Below are positions 7,593 through 17,720 of a stretch of 64,000 nt of DNA, piece by piece. Within the stretch, counting starts at the first letter, position 1. Each line of letters opens with the position of its first letter. The stretch covers positions 1 to 64,000 of the forward strand of contig CAZRHE010000008.1 in assembly GCA_964599875.1 (NCBI GenBank), given 5' to 3'. This stretch comes from RGIG4097 sp964599875. Lineage in GTDB: Bacteria > Bacillota > Clostridia > Christensenellales > CAG-917. The position numbers and the translations under genes were made by a program. Below the pieces are notes generated by a model. It had not been told where the DNA came from. It ran no database searches and worked only from the letters and a program-made list of their open reading frames with translations.

Positions 7593-8651
7593 TTAGCCTA
7601 TATAGCCTAAATAAAATAGTATTGCCGTTATTATGCCCGCAAACGCGCCGAGTCCTATCAGAACCGTGCCGAGTATTCGCGGTGCGGATTTCGGATATTT
7701 GCCCGTCGATTTGCCCGTGCGGCCGTTGACTATGAAGCGATAAGTCTTGTCTTTATGCTTATAGCCGCAAACCCACAGCGGCAGTAGCGAGTGATTGAAC
7801 GCGACCGTCGGATATTCGGTTTCGATATTCAGCCGTCCGACCACGTCGTAGTTATATTTTGCGAGGATTTCGCTTTTTATTCTTTCGTCGAGTTGGGATT
7901 TGGCGACTGCAAAGCAGTCCTCTATGTCCGTATCGTATCTCTCCGCCGAAAATCCCGCCAGATATTCGGATTGATAACCCTCCGTATTTTCCACGTCGTA
8001 AGGAAGGATTTCGTTTAGTTCTTTTTGTTGCAGTTGTCTGCTTGCCTCGACGATGACGTCGGGATAGAATCTTGCGTGCGTACCGCTTATATCGAACCAG
8101 CGAGTGCGCATTTCGGTGTGCCTGTTCTTTCCGCTGCCCACGGTCACGTAGTAGTGTTCCCCAAGACGCCCCGAATACGTGCTGAACGTATCAGACGAAA
8201 AGGTGAAAGACGGAAAGTACGTGCCGCTGAAGTTGTCAATCGTGAAGTTCTTTTTGACCTTTGACGGTGCGTAGAACTTCTTTTTTATCCACTTCTTCCC
8301 CGCCTCGAGCGCCATTTCTTTCGTATAGGTGAAAGGCAATATAGCGTCGGGGCGCAATCCGTGGATTTTATCCCTTTTCACGATGTTGGTCGCGCCGCAG
8401 AAAGGGCATTTCGTAGTGGTTGCGAAGTTTTCGAGGACGACTTCTCCGCCGCAATTCGGGCATTTATAAACGTCCTTGACGTCCACGACGTCGCACGTAT
8501 GCCTTTCCTTATAATAATCGCGTTTGCCGACGGATATCTTCTCTATTCTTCTCGTGGACTCGCAATACGGGCAGTACAACACTCCCTTTTCGGGAGAATA
8601 GACCATATCCGCACCGCAACCGCCGCATTTTATAACGCTGACGTCGGACAT
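7593..8651 (-). CDS. TFIIB-type zinc-ribbon membrane protein (YdjG-like)
   Basis: A 352-residue protein. Zinc ribbons lie at ~9-32 (CGGCG...CPYC) and ~64-87 (CPNCGG...CPFCG). A central domain (~100-310) follows, with recurring aromatic segments such as GTYFPSFTFSSDT and YHTEM-like turns. A single C-terminal membrane helix covers ~325-350. This architecture resembles YdjG of B. subtilis, encoded beside the SPFH protein YdjI, where the pair links PspA to the membrane under stress. The next upstream gene here, one base away, is an SPFH/zinc-ribbon protein, which supports that reading. No pspA gene is nearby. The family link is by architecture and context. Confidence 0.75.
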   Translation of the reverse strand: MSDVSVIKCGGCGADMVYSPEKGVLYCPYCESTRRIEKISVGKRDYYKERHTCDVVDVKDVYKCPNCGGEVVLENFATTTKCPFCGATNIVKRDKIHGLRPDAILPFTYTKEMALEAGKKWIKKKFYAPSKVKKNFTIDNFSGTYFPSFTFSSDTFSTYSGRLGEHYYVTVGSGKNRHTEMRTRWFDISGTHARFYPDVIVEASRQLQQKELNEILPYDVENTEGYQSEYLAGFSAERYDTDIEDCFAVAKSQLDERIKSEILAKYNYDVVGRLNIETEYPTVAFNHSLLPLWVCGYKHKDKTYRFIVNGRTGKSTGKYPKSAPRILGTVLIGLGAFAGIITAILFYLGYIG

Positions 8652-8652
8652 A

Positions 8653-9777
8653 TTACTTTATTTTTGCTCCACATTCGGGACAGAATTTCGTTCCCGCCTT
8701 GACCGTAACGCCGCATTTAGGGCAAACGGCAAACATGGGTTCGCCGCACTCCGTGCAGAATTTCGCGCCTTTTTTGACGGATGCTCCGCATTTTGCGCAA
8801 GTCGTAGTGCCCGCCGCGACTATTTTTTCTCCACATTCGGAGCAGAATTTCGCTTTTGCGGAATTGACCGCACCGCATTTGGCGCATTTTACGGTGCTTT
8901 CAGAGGGTTTCATCGCCTCGTCTATGTTGGTCGCAAAGCCTGCGCCCACTCTCGCGCCTGCGCCTATTCCGACGCCCATAGCGGCAAACGCGCCGCCCGC
9001 ACCGGGGTTTTTCGCCGCATCGCGCATCGCGCCGACGGATTCATATTGTGCGTATTCCGTCATTTTGTCCCCGAGGACGCCGAGCGTCGTGCGTTTGTCC
9101 ATAGCCTTTTCGACCGCTTCGGGAAGTTTGAGATTTTTGATTATGATTTCGTCCACGGCAAGACCGAGTTTGCCGAATTTTTCGCACGCCTTATCCCTTG
9201 CGGTGTCGCCGAGTTCGCGATAATTTGCGGCAAGTTCGAGGGCGGGAATTTCGCACTCTCCCATCAAATCCGTGATTTCCATCAAGACGATACTCTTGAG
9301 ATAACTCGTGATTTTTTCGGTCGTGCAGGAATGAACGGTGCCGAAACACTCTCTCATAAAGGTTGCGGGGTCTGCAACGTGGAAAGAGTATTCGCCGTGA
9401 CCTGAAATTCTCACCATTCCGAAATCCTTATCGCGCAACATAACGGGGTTTGCAGTGCCCCACTTCATGCCGACGAATTGTTTGAGGCTGACGAAATAGA
9501 TATCGCACTTTTTGGGCATTTCGAAATCGTACTTCCAAGACGCGAGTTTCGAAAGCACGGGTAGGTTTTTGGTTTCGAGATCCCATCTGCCTGCGGTAAA
9601 GACGTCCGCAATTTGCCCTTCGTGCACGAAAATAGCCGCTTGCGACTCTCTCACTATGAGTTGGGAGCCTTGCATTATCTCGTAACGGTCGGGGCATACG
9701 AATTTATGCACCATAGTAATGCCGGAATCTTCCGTCCATTCTACGACTTTGAGCAAATTTTTTCTGATGAATCCCAT
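8653..9777 (-). CDS. SPFH-domain protein with three C-terminal zinc ribbons (YdjI-like)
   Basis: A 374-residue protein; the start at 9777 (MGFIRK) is preceded by GGAGGAATCT. The first ~250 residues are an SPFH/virion-core-like domain (ESQAAIFVHEGQIADVFTAG, ISGHGEYSFHVADP, GLAVDEIIIKNL). A Gly/Ala-rich hinge follows (~255-290). Then come three consecutive CXXC...CXXC zinc ribbons (CAKCG...CSECG, CAKCG...CTECG, CPKCG...CPECG). It resembles YdjI and related proteins that form membrane-associated rings and depend on a zinc-ribbon membrane partner, here the next gene. First gene of the operon, behind a strong promoter. Cytoplasmic, peripheral membrane is the likely location. Confidence 0.85.
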   Translation of the reverse strand: MGFIRKNLLKVVEWTEDSGITMVHKFVCPDRYEIMQGSQLIVRESQAAIFVHEGQIADVFTAGRWDLETKNLPVLSKLASWKYDFEMPKKCDIYFVSLKQFVGMKWGTANPVMLRDKDFGMVRISGHGEYSFHVADPATFMRECFGTVHSCTTEKITSYLKSIVLMEITDLMGECEIPALELAANYRELGDTARDKACEKFGKLGLAVDEIIIKNLKLPEAVEKAMDKRTTLGVLGDKMTEYAQYESVGAMRDAAKNPGAGGAFAAMGVGIGAGARVGAGFATNIDEAMKPSESTVKCAKCGAVNSAKAKFCSECGEKIVAAGTTTCAKCGASVKKGAKFCTECGEPMFAVCPKCGVTVKAGTKFCPECGAKIK

Positions 9778-9807
9778 AGATTCCTCCAAAAAAGTTATCC
9801 GAGAATT

Positions 9808-9836
9808 ATTATAACATTCCTATGCGATTATTTCAA
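9808..9836 (-). promoter_or_regulatory. Sigma-A promoter for the SPFH operon
   Basis: On the minus strand TTGAAA (9831-9836), 17-base spacer, TATAAT (9808-9813); about 30 bases before the start codon. Confidence 0.85.
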
Positions 9837-9845
9837 GAGAGTTGA

Positions 9846-10889
9846 TTACAATTTTATGGACACCAACAACATTAATATGGGTATCGTGATTATTGAAAAC
9901 AGCGTGGATAGCAATATTGAATTAGCGGCAGTCTTCTGATCCGCCCCGTAAAGTTCGGCAAGATTGAGATTGACGGACGCGGACGGCATTCCGCAAAGTA
10001 TGACGAGGGTTGCGAAAAGCAAGGGTTCGAGATCGAAAGGATAAAGCACCGCAAACACCAAAATCGGGAAAATCAAGGTTTTGATGAGAGTGGATACGTA
10101 AATCTTCCAATCCGTGAACAACTCGTGAATGGGCGCGACCGCAAAACGCATTCCGAGCACTATCATACATAACGGCGTCGTCATATCCGCAAGGTAGCCT
10201 ATGACCCTGACCACGACGTCGGGAAGGTCGCCGAGCGTCACTCCGCAAAAATACAGCGGCAACGCGACGACGAGAGTGAGCACGGGCGGATTGAGCACCG
10301 CCTTTTTCAAGGACATATACTTCCTGTCCCCCGTGAGCACGTACGCACCGACAGACCAGCACATAACGTTCATCGTAACGATCATGATTGCGGAATAAAT
10401 GACCGCTTCGGGATGATCGGGGAACAAAAATTGCAAAATGGGCACGCCGAAAAAGCCTACGTTGCCAAAGGTGGACACGCAAACCATAACGCGATATGCC
10501 CTGCCCCTTTTCGTGGACGCAATTTGAAGTTTCAGTCCTTCGTCCGTGGTGTAAGTGCCGCCGTCGAGAAGACCTTCTTCCTGCAAATGCGCAGTAATTG
10601 CAGGCTCGTCGAATTTCTTGTTGAGGATGAGCCACAACACGCCGAAAATCAATCCCTGCGCTATCGTGGAAAATCCGAAGACTATCCCTATATTTGCGAG
10701 CATATCGCTCGAATATTGCACTTTTAGGAAAGATTGCAGGGATAGAAACGGTTGGCTGACGTATAGCAAAACGGCAGAAAAAAACGCCATGGCAGTCGGT
10801 TTGACGAGTTTGACTTTCATCAAAATAAACCCGGGGATTGCCATTGCGACGAGAAGTAATACGTTTATAGCCGTTGTTGCAAAATTCAT
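9846..10889 (-). CDS. AEC (auxin efflux carrier) family transporter
   Basis: A 347-residue integral membrane protein of the AEC/bile-arsenite-like fold, with about ten hydrophobic helices in two halves separated by the hydrophilic segment ~100-140. Typical features are the GFILMKVKLV start and the FFGVPILQFLFPDHPE segment near residue 158, a conserved part of the crossover region. Substrates of bacterial members are usually small carboxylates such as malate or malonate; nothing here fixes the substrate. The start has only a weak ribosome-binding site. It lies downstream of the giant gene, behind the hairpin at 10917-10948. A promoter is not obvious, so read-through may contribute. Confidence 0.88.
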   Translation of the reverse strand: MNFATTAINVLLLVAMAIPGFILMKVKLVKPTAMAFFSAVLLYVSQPFLSLQSFLKVQYSSDMLANIGIVFGFSTIAQGLIFGVLWLILNKKFDEPAITAHLQEEGLLDGGTYTTDEGLKLQIASTKRGRAYRVMVCVSTFGNVGFFGVPILQFLFPDHPEAVIYSAIMIVTMNVMCWSVGAYVLTGDRKYMSLKKAVLNPPVLTLVVALPLYFCGVTLGDLPDVVVRVIGYLADMTTPLCMIVLGMRFAVAPIHELFTDWKIYVSTLIKTLIFPILVFAVLYPFDLEPLLFATLVILCGMPSASVNLNLAELYGADQKTAANSILLSTLFSIITIPILMLLVSIKL

Positions 10890-10916
10890 ATCGCCGTAAA
10901 TTATCTTACGTTATAG

Positions 10917-10948
10917 ACAAGTGAAGACGCGCGAGCGTCTTCACTTGT
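10917..10948 (-). terminator. Hairpin after the giant gene
   Basis: A perfect 14-pair stem (10917-10930 with 10935-10948) closed by a four-base loop, 19 bases past the tandem TGA stop codons of the giant gene. The minus strand lacks a long T-run (CTATAAC follows), while the plus strand is followed by TTTATT. It may act as an inefficient terminator or as an mRNA-stabilising 3' hairpin. Confidence 0.65.
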
Positions 10949-10966
10949 TTATTCAGTTGTTTTTCA

Positions 10967-13900
10967 TCAACCGTTGATGGTGATGGTGTACAAGCCTTTG
11001 ACCGCTTGTCCGACGGGGATTTCTTGTCCCGCGCTTACCGCGTAAATCGTTTCTCCGTTCACGGTCAAGCCCGTCGATCCGCTGTTGGCGGTTGCGACCG
11101 TGGTGTCGCCCACTCTGGACACGCTGTCAACGGACGCGCCGACGCATGCGTACAAGTAGTAGACGACCTTTCTGCCGCTGGGTGCGGAGAGGACGTATTC
11201 ACCCGTATCGGATGCAAGCATTACGGAGTGGTGCGAGAGAGGGGTGCCGCCGATGCCGTAGGATACCGCGACGCCGTACCAAACGACGGGCACTCCGCCG
11301 ACTTTGGTGTTGAGTTTATTGCCGCTGTACGAAGGCGTTTGACCGCTGACGTCCTTTCCGGTGACGGTGAACGGAATTGTAATACGTTCGCCGTTGCCGA
11401 GTTGGATAGTTGCGTTCTTCGCATCGCTCATGCCGTTCTTGAGGATGTCCGCAGTGAGGGAGAATCCGCCGGGCATGGAGAGCATCACGTAAGTGAATAT
11501 CTTGGTGTCGTGCGTGCTGCCGGTCTTGTGGCTATCCCACTTCGTACCTTCGGTGGTGGTCGTCCAACCCGTCACCTTGCCGTTGGTCACGACGGGGTTC
11601 GAGATGTCGAACGTCACTTTGTACGCTTGAGGAATCGCGTAACTTGCGGTGTTGCCTGCGTCGATCGTGTAGGCGGACGCCGTATGGTTGGATACCGTCG
11701 CAGTGTACGGTGCGGAAGAGTAACGCGCGCTCGTAATCGTGCCGTTCGCCACTCTTTCTTCGTCGAGTTTGAACACGGTGGTGATGGACTTCGCGTACAT
11801 TCTCTGGACGAGGAACGGAATCTCGAATTCTTGTGCGGTTCCGTCAGGACCGGTGAGGACTGCGATGAGGTAAATCATGCCGCCTTCATAGGTCGGGTTG
11901 AACTTGCTGAAGTTCCATGCAAGGGTGTAACCGTCGCTATTTCCGAAGGTCTTGACCTCGGTATCCGTCGAGCCGTTGCCCTTCGTCACGTTGACGTTGA
12001 GGGTATCGGGAAGCACGACGTCCTTGGAGAGGTATTCGTACGGGTTGATATAGGTTTGATTGCTTGCGCCGTAGAAACCGGTGTTCTTGGTCAAATCATC
12101 GTTTCCGCTTGCAAGGCCGGTGACCGTTCTGGGATTGACGACGAGGTTTGCGACCACGACTTGATCCTTGACGCCGTCGCCCTTGACGGTCGCTCTGATG
12201 AGGAAGGTGCCGCCTTCGTAGGTGACCTTGCTTGCGCCGAAGTTCCAAGTGACTTCCTTATTGACTCTGGTTCCGTTTTCGGTGACGATAGTCATGGAGT
12301 TCGGGAAGTACTTGTAGCCGATAGGTGCATAGAGCGTTCCGCTGTATTCGACGCGTTCCTTATCCGAGAGTTCGACGTACTTGCCGTCTTTGAGTGCATA
12401 TCTACCCTCGTTGTTCGCCTCGAAGATTTGTTCGAAGACGTCGGGAGTGGTGTACGGATCGAAGGTGAACACATACGTGTCGCCGTTCTTGCTCATATGC
12501 GACTTATCCGCACCCGCGACGAAGTCGCTGTCCGCGATGCTGACGGAGTTGACGATTGCACTGTTGACTTCGATAGGTACGCGTACGGTTGCGTTTGCGT
12601 TGTTGACGACGCCCGCGGTAATGGTGACGGGGCTGGACAAGACCGCTTCGACGTAGGACGTTCCGCCGTTTACGCTGACGGTGGTATCTTTGGTGACCCA
12701 CTCTGCGTTCAAGGTTTGACGTACCGTGAAGACGAAGACGTAAGTGCTTGCGCTATCGATGAAGTCGTCGTCGGAAAGGACGGTGTAAGTTCTGCCCTTC
12801 GCGTTGTAGTGATAGTAGTACGGAGTTCCGACGCGTGCGCCGTCCTTGAGTGCTACTTCGCCGTTTGCCGCGACGGTGCCGTTGCCGAGGACCTTATAGA
12901 TGTACTTGGAGGAATCGCCGAGCCACTTGACGTTTTCATAACCGTTCGCGTTCCATTCGTCGACGGTGATGAACTTGCCGTCGGGATAGAAGGTGACGGT
13001 ATTGCTGTAATTTGCCGTGTTGTACGCGCTCTTTGCATCCGTATCCTTGGTGTAGACTTCGAATCCGGTGTAGTTGAGGTTGTCGGTGGAGAGTTTGGAG
13101 GACGCGACGTCACTGTTGAATCTGGTTACGTCGGTCTTCTTAATCGTGACCTTGACCTCGAGTGCGGACTTGCCGTTGAGGAAGATTTCGAATTCCTTCG
13201 CCTCGGTGGGATAGACGTGGAGTTTGACTTTGTGAGTGGTATTCTCGGTCACGTCGACTTTGCCGAAGAATTGTTCGAAGCCCTCGGTTTCGAGATAGTA
13301 GCGTCTTACTTCGCCCGCGCCGTTGAACTTGACGTCGAGATATTTCGGGAGCGAAGGATTGCCGAAGGAGTATGCGTTGTAGAAGACGACTTCTTCGGGA
13401 AGGTTGGTATCGCTGTCGTAGACGACGTCGATGACGTTGCCGAGATTTGCGTCCTTGCTACCGTAGGTAATCGCGTAAGACGAGTAGCTATACTTGAGGT
13501 TTTCGGATTGTTTTTCGAATCCGTCGAAGACGAAGTTCGCTTCCTCTGCCGCTCTGGTGAGGACGGTGAGAGGTACGGTTACGTATTGCGACGCGCCCAT
13601 GGAGTAGCGGCTGCCGCTGTATCCGCCCTCGATATCCGCTATCTTGACGTAGCGAGGATTATCGATTCCGTCGTCGGTGATATCCGCGATGCCGTATTCG
13701 CCGTCTGCGGATTCATAGTAGAACGTGAACTTAACCTTGTTGTTTGCGTTGAAGTAACCCTTGCTCGTAATGATGCTGTCGTCGGGCCATTCGGGTACGA
13801 AGTCGTACACGGTGCCGTCCTTGAGGGTTGCTTTGACGGTGAGAGGCAGGTTGAGTCCGCCTTCTCTGAAGGTGTCGTTGAAGAACGGATCGAGGATAAT

Positions 13901-16900
13901 CGAGCGATATGCAGGATTGGTTATCTTCTTGATCGTTCTGTCGAGGATTTCGACGGAGATGGTTTGTTTCTCACTGCCGCCCGGATAGGTGAGGGTGACT
14001 TCGAGGTCGATAGTCTTGCCGAAGTACGCCGCGGTGTTGGTGTAGTAGTCTGCGGGCAGTTCGTACGTACCGATTACGGTTGCCGTACCGCCGGAGGCGG
14101 TTTCGATGGTGATTTCATCACCCGAGGCAAACAAAGTGGTATATACGTTGAACGGGTCGAGGAGCGAGCCGTTCAGCATCACCGAGGTGATGCTGTCGCC
14201 CTCTACCGCGAGTTTGACGGCGACGTCCGCTATCTTCTCATCATGTAGTCTTATCTCGACGTTGACCGTTCCGTCTTCGTTGAGACCGCTCGTGATATTG
14301 CCGTTCTTGTCGTACGTAACTTTCCAGTTGAGGGATACGTCGTATCTGTTCGTACCTTCGGTTCCTACGACTGCGACTGCCTTGGTGGGCAGACCTTCGT
14401 AGAACTTATCCGCGGTGAGCACGTATCCGTCGGTCACGAGGTTTTCGATTTCGCCGACTTCGAGTCTGTAGTTGGTGTACACGACGAAGGTTACGTTGAT
14501 TTCGCCGAGGTCGGAGCCGATATACGCCGTACGGACGAAGGAGCCTGCCGCGATTTCCGCATCGGTGGGTTTAGCATAACTGTTCCACACAACGGGCACT
14601 TCCATTGCGGGAGTATTGTCCTTGAAGGTTACGGTTGCAGTATTGTACTTGCCTGCGAGATCCCAGTTGCCGAACGGCGAGTAGTAGTGCGTTTCGTCCT
14701 TGTTGAAGTTCGTTATCGTGCACTTGCTGACGTTCGCTTTGAGGTCTGCGACGGGTCTGTTATCTCCGACGAGATAAATCTTCGTTCTGAACGTGCCGTT
14801 GGTGGGATACGCAAATCCATCCACGTTGTAGAGCGTGAATTCACGATACACGTAAGTGCCGTTTTCGTCCGTGCGATAGACTTTGTTGCCTTCCGCGTCG
14901 GTGACGAAGTCGGAGTCGAGTTCACCGGGTGCGCTGTAGTCCGCCCACGTAATCGCGCCGACTGCGGACACGGAGTTGATTCCGAGTGCGTTGCCGAGGG
15001 TTGCGTAGATAGGCAATCTCCATGCGTCTTTGACGTTGTATTCGAACGAGTGCGAAATCATTTCGCCGTTTTGGAACTTGATATCGGATGCAGAAACTTG
15101 TCCGCCGACGAATCTCAAGGTGCCGCCGTTTGCGTTGTTAAGGTCGAGGTCGATCTTGTTGACCGCGGTGGTGGGTACGTTGAGGGTGACGGTTTGTTTT
15201 TGATTACCGACTTTGAGGGTTACGTTTCTCTTTCCGCCTTGTGCGGTGAACGCGAGTGCGCTGACGTCCCATTCGTTGACGAACGCGATTTCGCTGAAGG
15301 ATTCTCCGCCGACGGTGTAAGTAATCTTAACCGCGGTGCCGTTTCTGTAATCGCCCCACGCGCCGACCTTGAAGTATGCGGAAGGATCGGTCACGTATGC
15401 GTAAGGCATGACGTTGTATTCAACGGTTCCGTTGCCGTCCGCCGCAGGAACGATGGTTTGTGCCGCGTAGCCGTCCGCAACGTACTTGCTGATATCTTTG
15501 AGTGCGGATTCGCTCATCGTATTGATAAGTCCGCTGCCGTAGATATCCTTGCCGTTTTGGATGCTCTCGTCGTAGAAGAACTTGACTTCGGAAATCTTCT
15601 TGACGGGTACGGAGAGTTTGAGGCGGATGGTTTGCGCGACGCTCTTGCCGTTTTCGTCGACGTAGTTGCCGATAGGATCGCCGTTTGCATCTCTACATTC
15701 CGCTTCAACGGTTGCATAGTACGTTCCGCCGTCGAAGATATTGTCTACCGCTTTGGTGTAAGTGGAGTTTGCGTAGTACTTAATCGTGCTCCAATCGGGG
15801 TACATGGTCTTGTCGACGGTGTTCTTCTCGCTGAATCTGACGTTGAGTGCGGTGTATGCATCCTCGTTGTACCATTCAGGATTGAAGACGTCTTCTCTTG
15901 CAACCTTAACCGCTGTTTGAATTGCGGTCATGGAAGTCATGTTAATCTTGACGTAGACGGTTTGCGTGCCGCTGACGGAGTTGCCCAAAGTGAACTTGCC
16001 GTAGAGGTCTTTGCCGTCGTAACCCTTGTAGGAGTACGCAGTGTGTACGAGGTCGGTCGCCTTGACGTAATTATCGCCGTCCTTGTAGTAAGGCACGTCG
16101 AGGGACAAGAGGTTGCCGTCGAGTTGTACGTTGACTGCTTTGTCAACGCCCTTGAACTTGACCTTGAACGCGTTGCCGAAGACGGTGTTGTCGATTTCGT
16201 CGTTTGCGTAGACGTCGAAGGTGAGTTCTTTCTCAAGACCTTCGAATTCACGACCCGTGATTGCGATTCTGACGGGCACCGCTTGCGCGATATAGCCTGC
16301 GGACGCAAACTTATCCGAAGTCGAGCCGCTGCCGACGAAGCCGTAATTTGCATTGCCTTCATCGTCGTAACCGGTGACGTACTTGAATTCGTTGCCGCCG
16401 ACGTATGCGGTGACGGTGACGTCTATGCCCTTATAGTAATCGTAGCCGGTGATATTGCCGTTTTCATCCGTGACTGCGATTTCTTTGAGTCTTGCTTCGA
16501 GTGCGGAGAGATCCCACTTGACCGAGAAGTCTTTGAAGCTCGAAGAACTGCTGCCCGCGGTGTACTTGCCGTTGACCTTGGTGAAGCCCTTGACGTACTC
16601 TGCGATGCTGTAGCCGTTGCCTTCGTTCAAGAAGGAATCGAGGCTGAACGCGTCGAGAGTGGTAAGAGTCTTCGTGGTGTGGCCGTTATCGCGAGTGAAT
16701 GCGGTGAGCGAACTGATTTCGTTACCCGCGAGGGTGACGGAAACGGTGTCTTCGATTTCGTTCGAATAACCCCATTGATAGGTGAATCCGACGTCGATCG
16801 TACCGCTGGACCAGTTGTAAGTGAAGTCGCTCGTATCCCAGGTTATCCAGCCTGCGGGGAACGCCTTGCCCTTGGGCAGATTGTTGTAGTTGAGTTTGAC

Positions 16901-17720
16901 GTAAGTCGTTTGGGTATCGCCGGAAGAAACGGTTTCGGTCTTGACCTTATAGTAGGTGACTTTGCCGTCCGTACTTGCGTTGCCGCTGACTTTAACGTAT
17001 CTGTCGCCGTCCTTGGTGAAGAGCGGGAATACGCCCGTTGCGGAGTTGTATTCGTTGATATCCGCAGTGGATGCGACTTCGTAATCCACGCCCGCCAGGT
17101 ATGCGGGGATGAGTTTGTAGTTGTTGCCGTCACTGTTGGTGATTGCTTCGCCCGCGCTGTTGTTGCCGAGAGTCACTCTGTTGTTTCCGCTGTAAGAGAT
17201 TGCGTAGAGCATATCTCCGTTCTTATCGGTGAGAGGTACGCCGAAGGTGAGATTGCCGTTGACGAAACTGAGTCGAGCAAGGTCGGGAAGATCCACGTTT
17301 TGCTTCTTCTTGGAGTCCGTCATATCGATGGAGAGCGCCTTATTGCTGAAGGAGCCGTCGCTGTTCTTGACGTATCCCTTGACGTCGGTGAGTGCGTATC
17401 CCGAAGTGACGTAGACGGGGATTGCATAGAGCACTACGTTGAGCGCGTAGCCGTATACGTAACCCGCAAGATATCTGCCGTCGCTTTCAAGGGTTGCCGC
17501 GGTGAAATCGACCGAACTTGCGTCCCAAGTGATGAACGTACCGCCGAGGTAGTCTTTGTCGCCGGTGTCGGTGACGCCTGCCGTGGAAGTGGTGCCGTTG
17601 AGCGTCCAAGTGACGTCCGCCTTTTGCGGGAAGATATTCTTATTCTCGAGGTAGGTTTCGTTGAGAATAATGTTGTGGTTGCCCGCCGTACCCTCTCTGG
17701 TTGCAGGGTCGGTGATGATG
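10967..17720 (-). other. C-terminal Ig-like region of the giant protein
   Basis: This part encodes residues ~6,380-8,628. It is built from repeated beta-sandwich-like units whose most visible shared mark is a Trp-containing strand: ITWDASSVDF, ITWDTSDFTY, VKWDLSALEA, NEWDVSALAF, VVWNSYAKPT, PEWPDDSIIT, VTWNFGASKV and LAWNFSKFNP. These are often followed by a GG or EGG turn and a strand ending in a short acidic or Gly-rich loop. The pattern resembles bacterial Ig-like (Big) stalk domains known in surface proteins; exact boundaries need a profile search. Confidence 0.65.

Noticed and set aside
9840..10920. A leaderless start for the AEC transporter gene.
   Set aside because: A GATAAT lies ten bases before the ATG, but no acceptable -35 box lies at the right distance.
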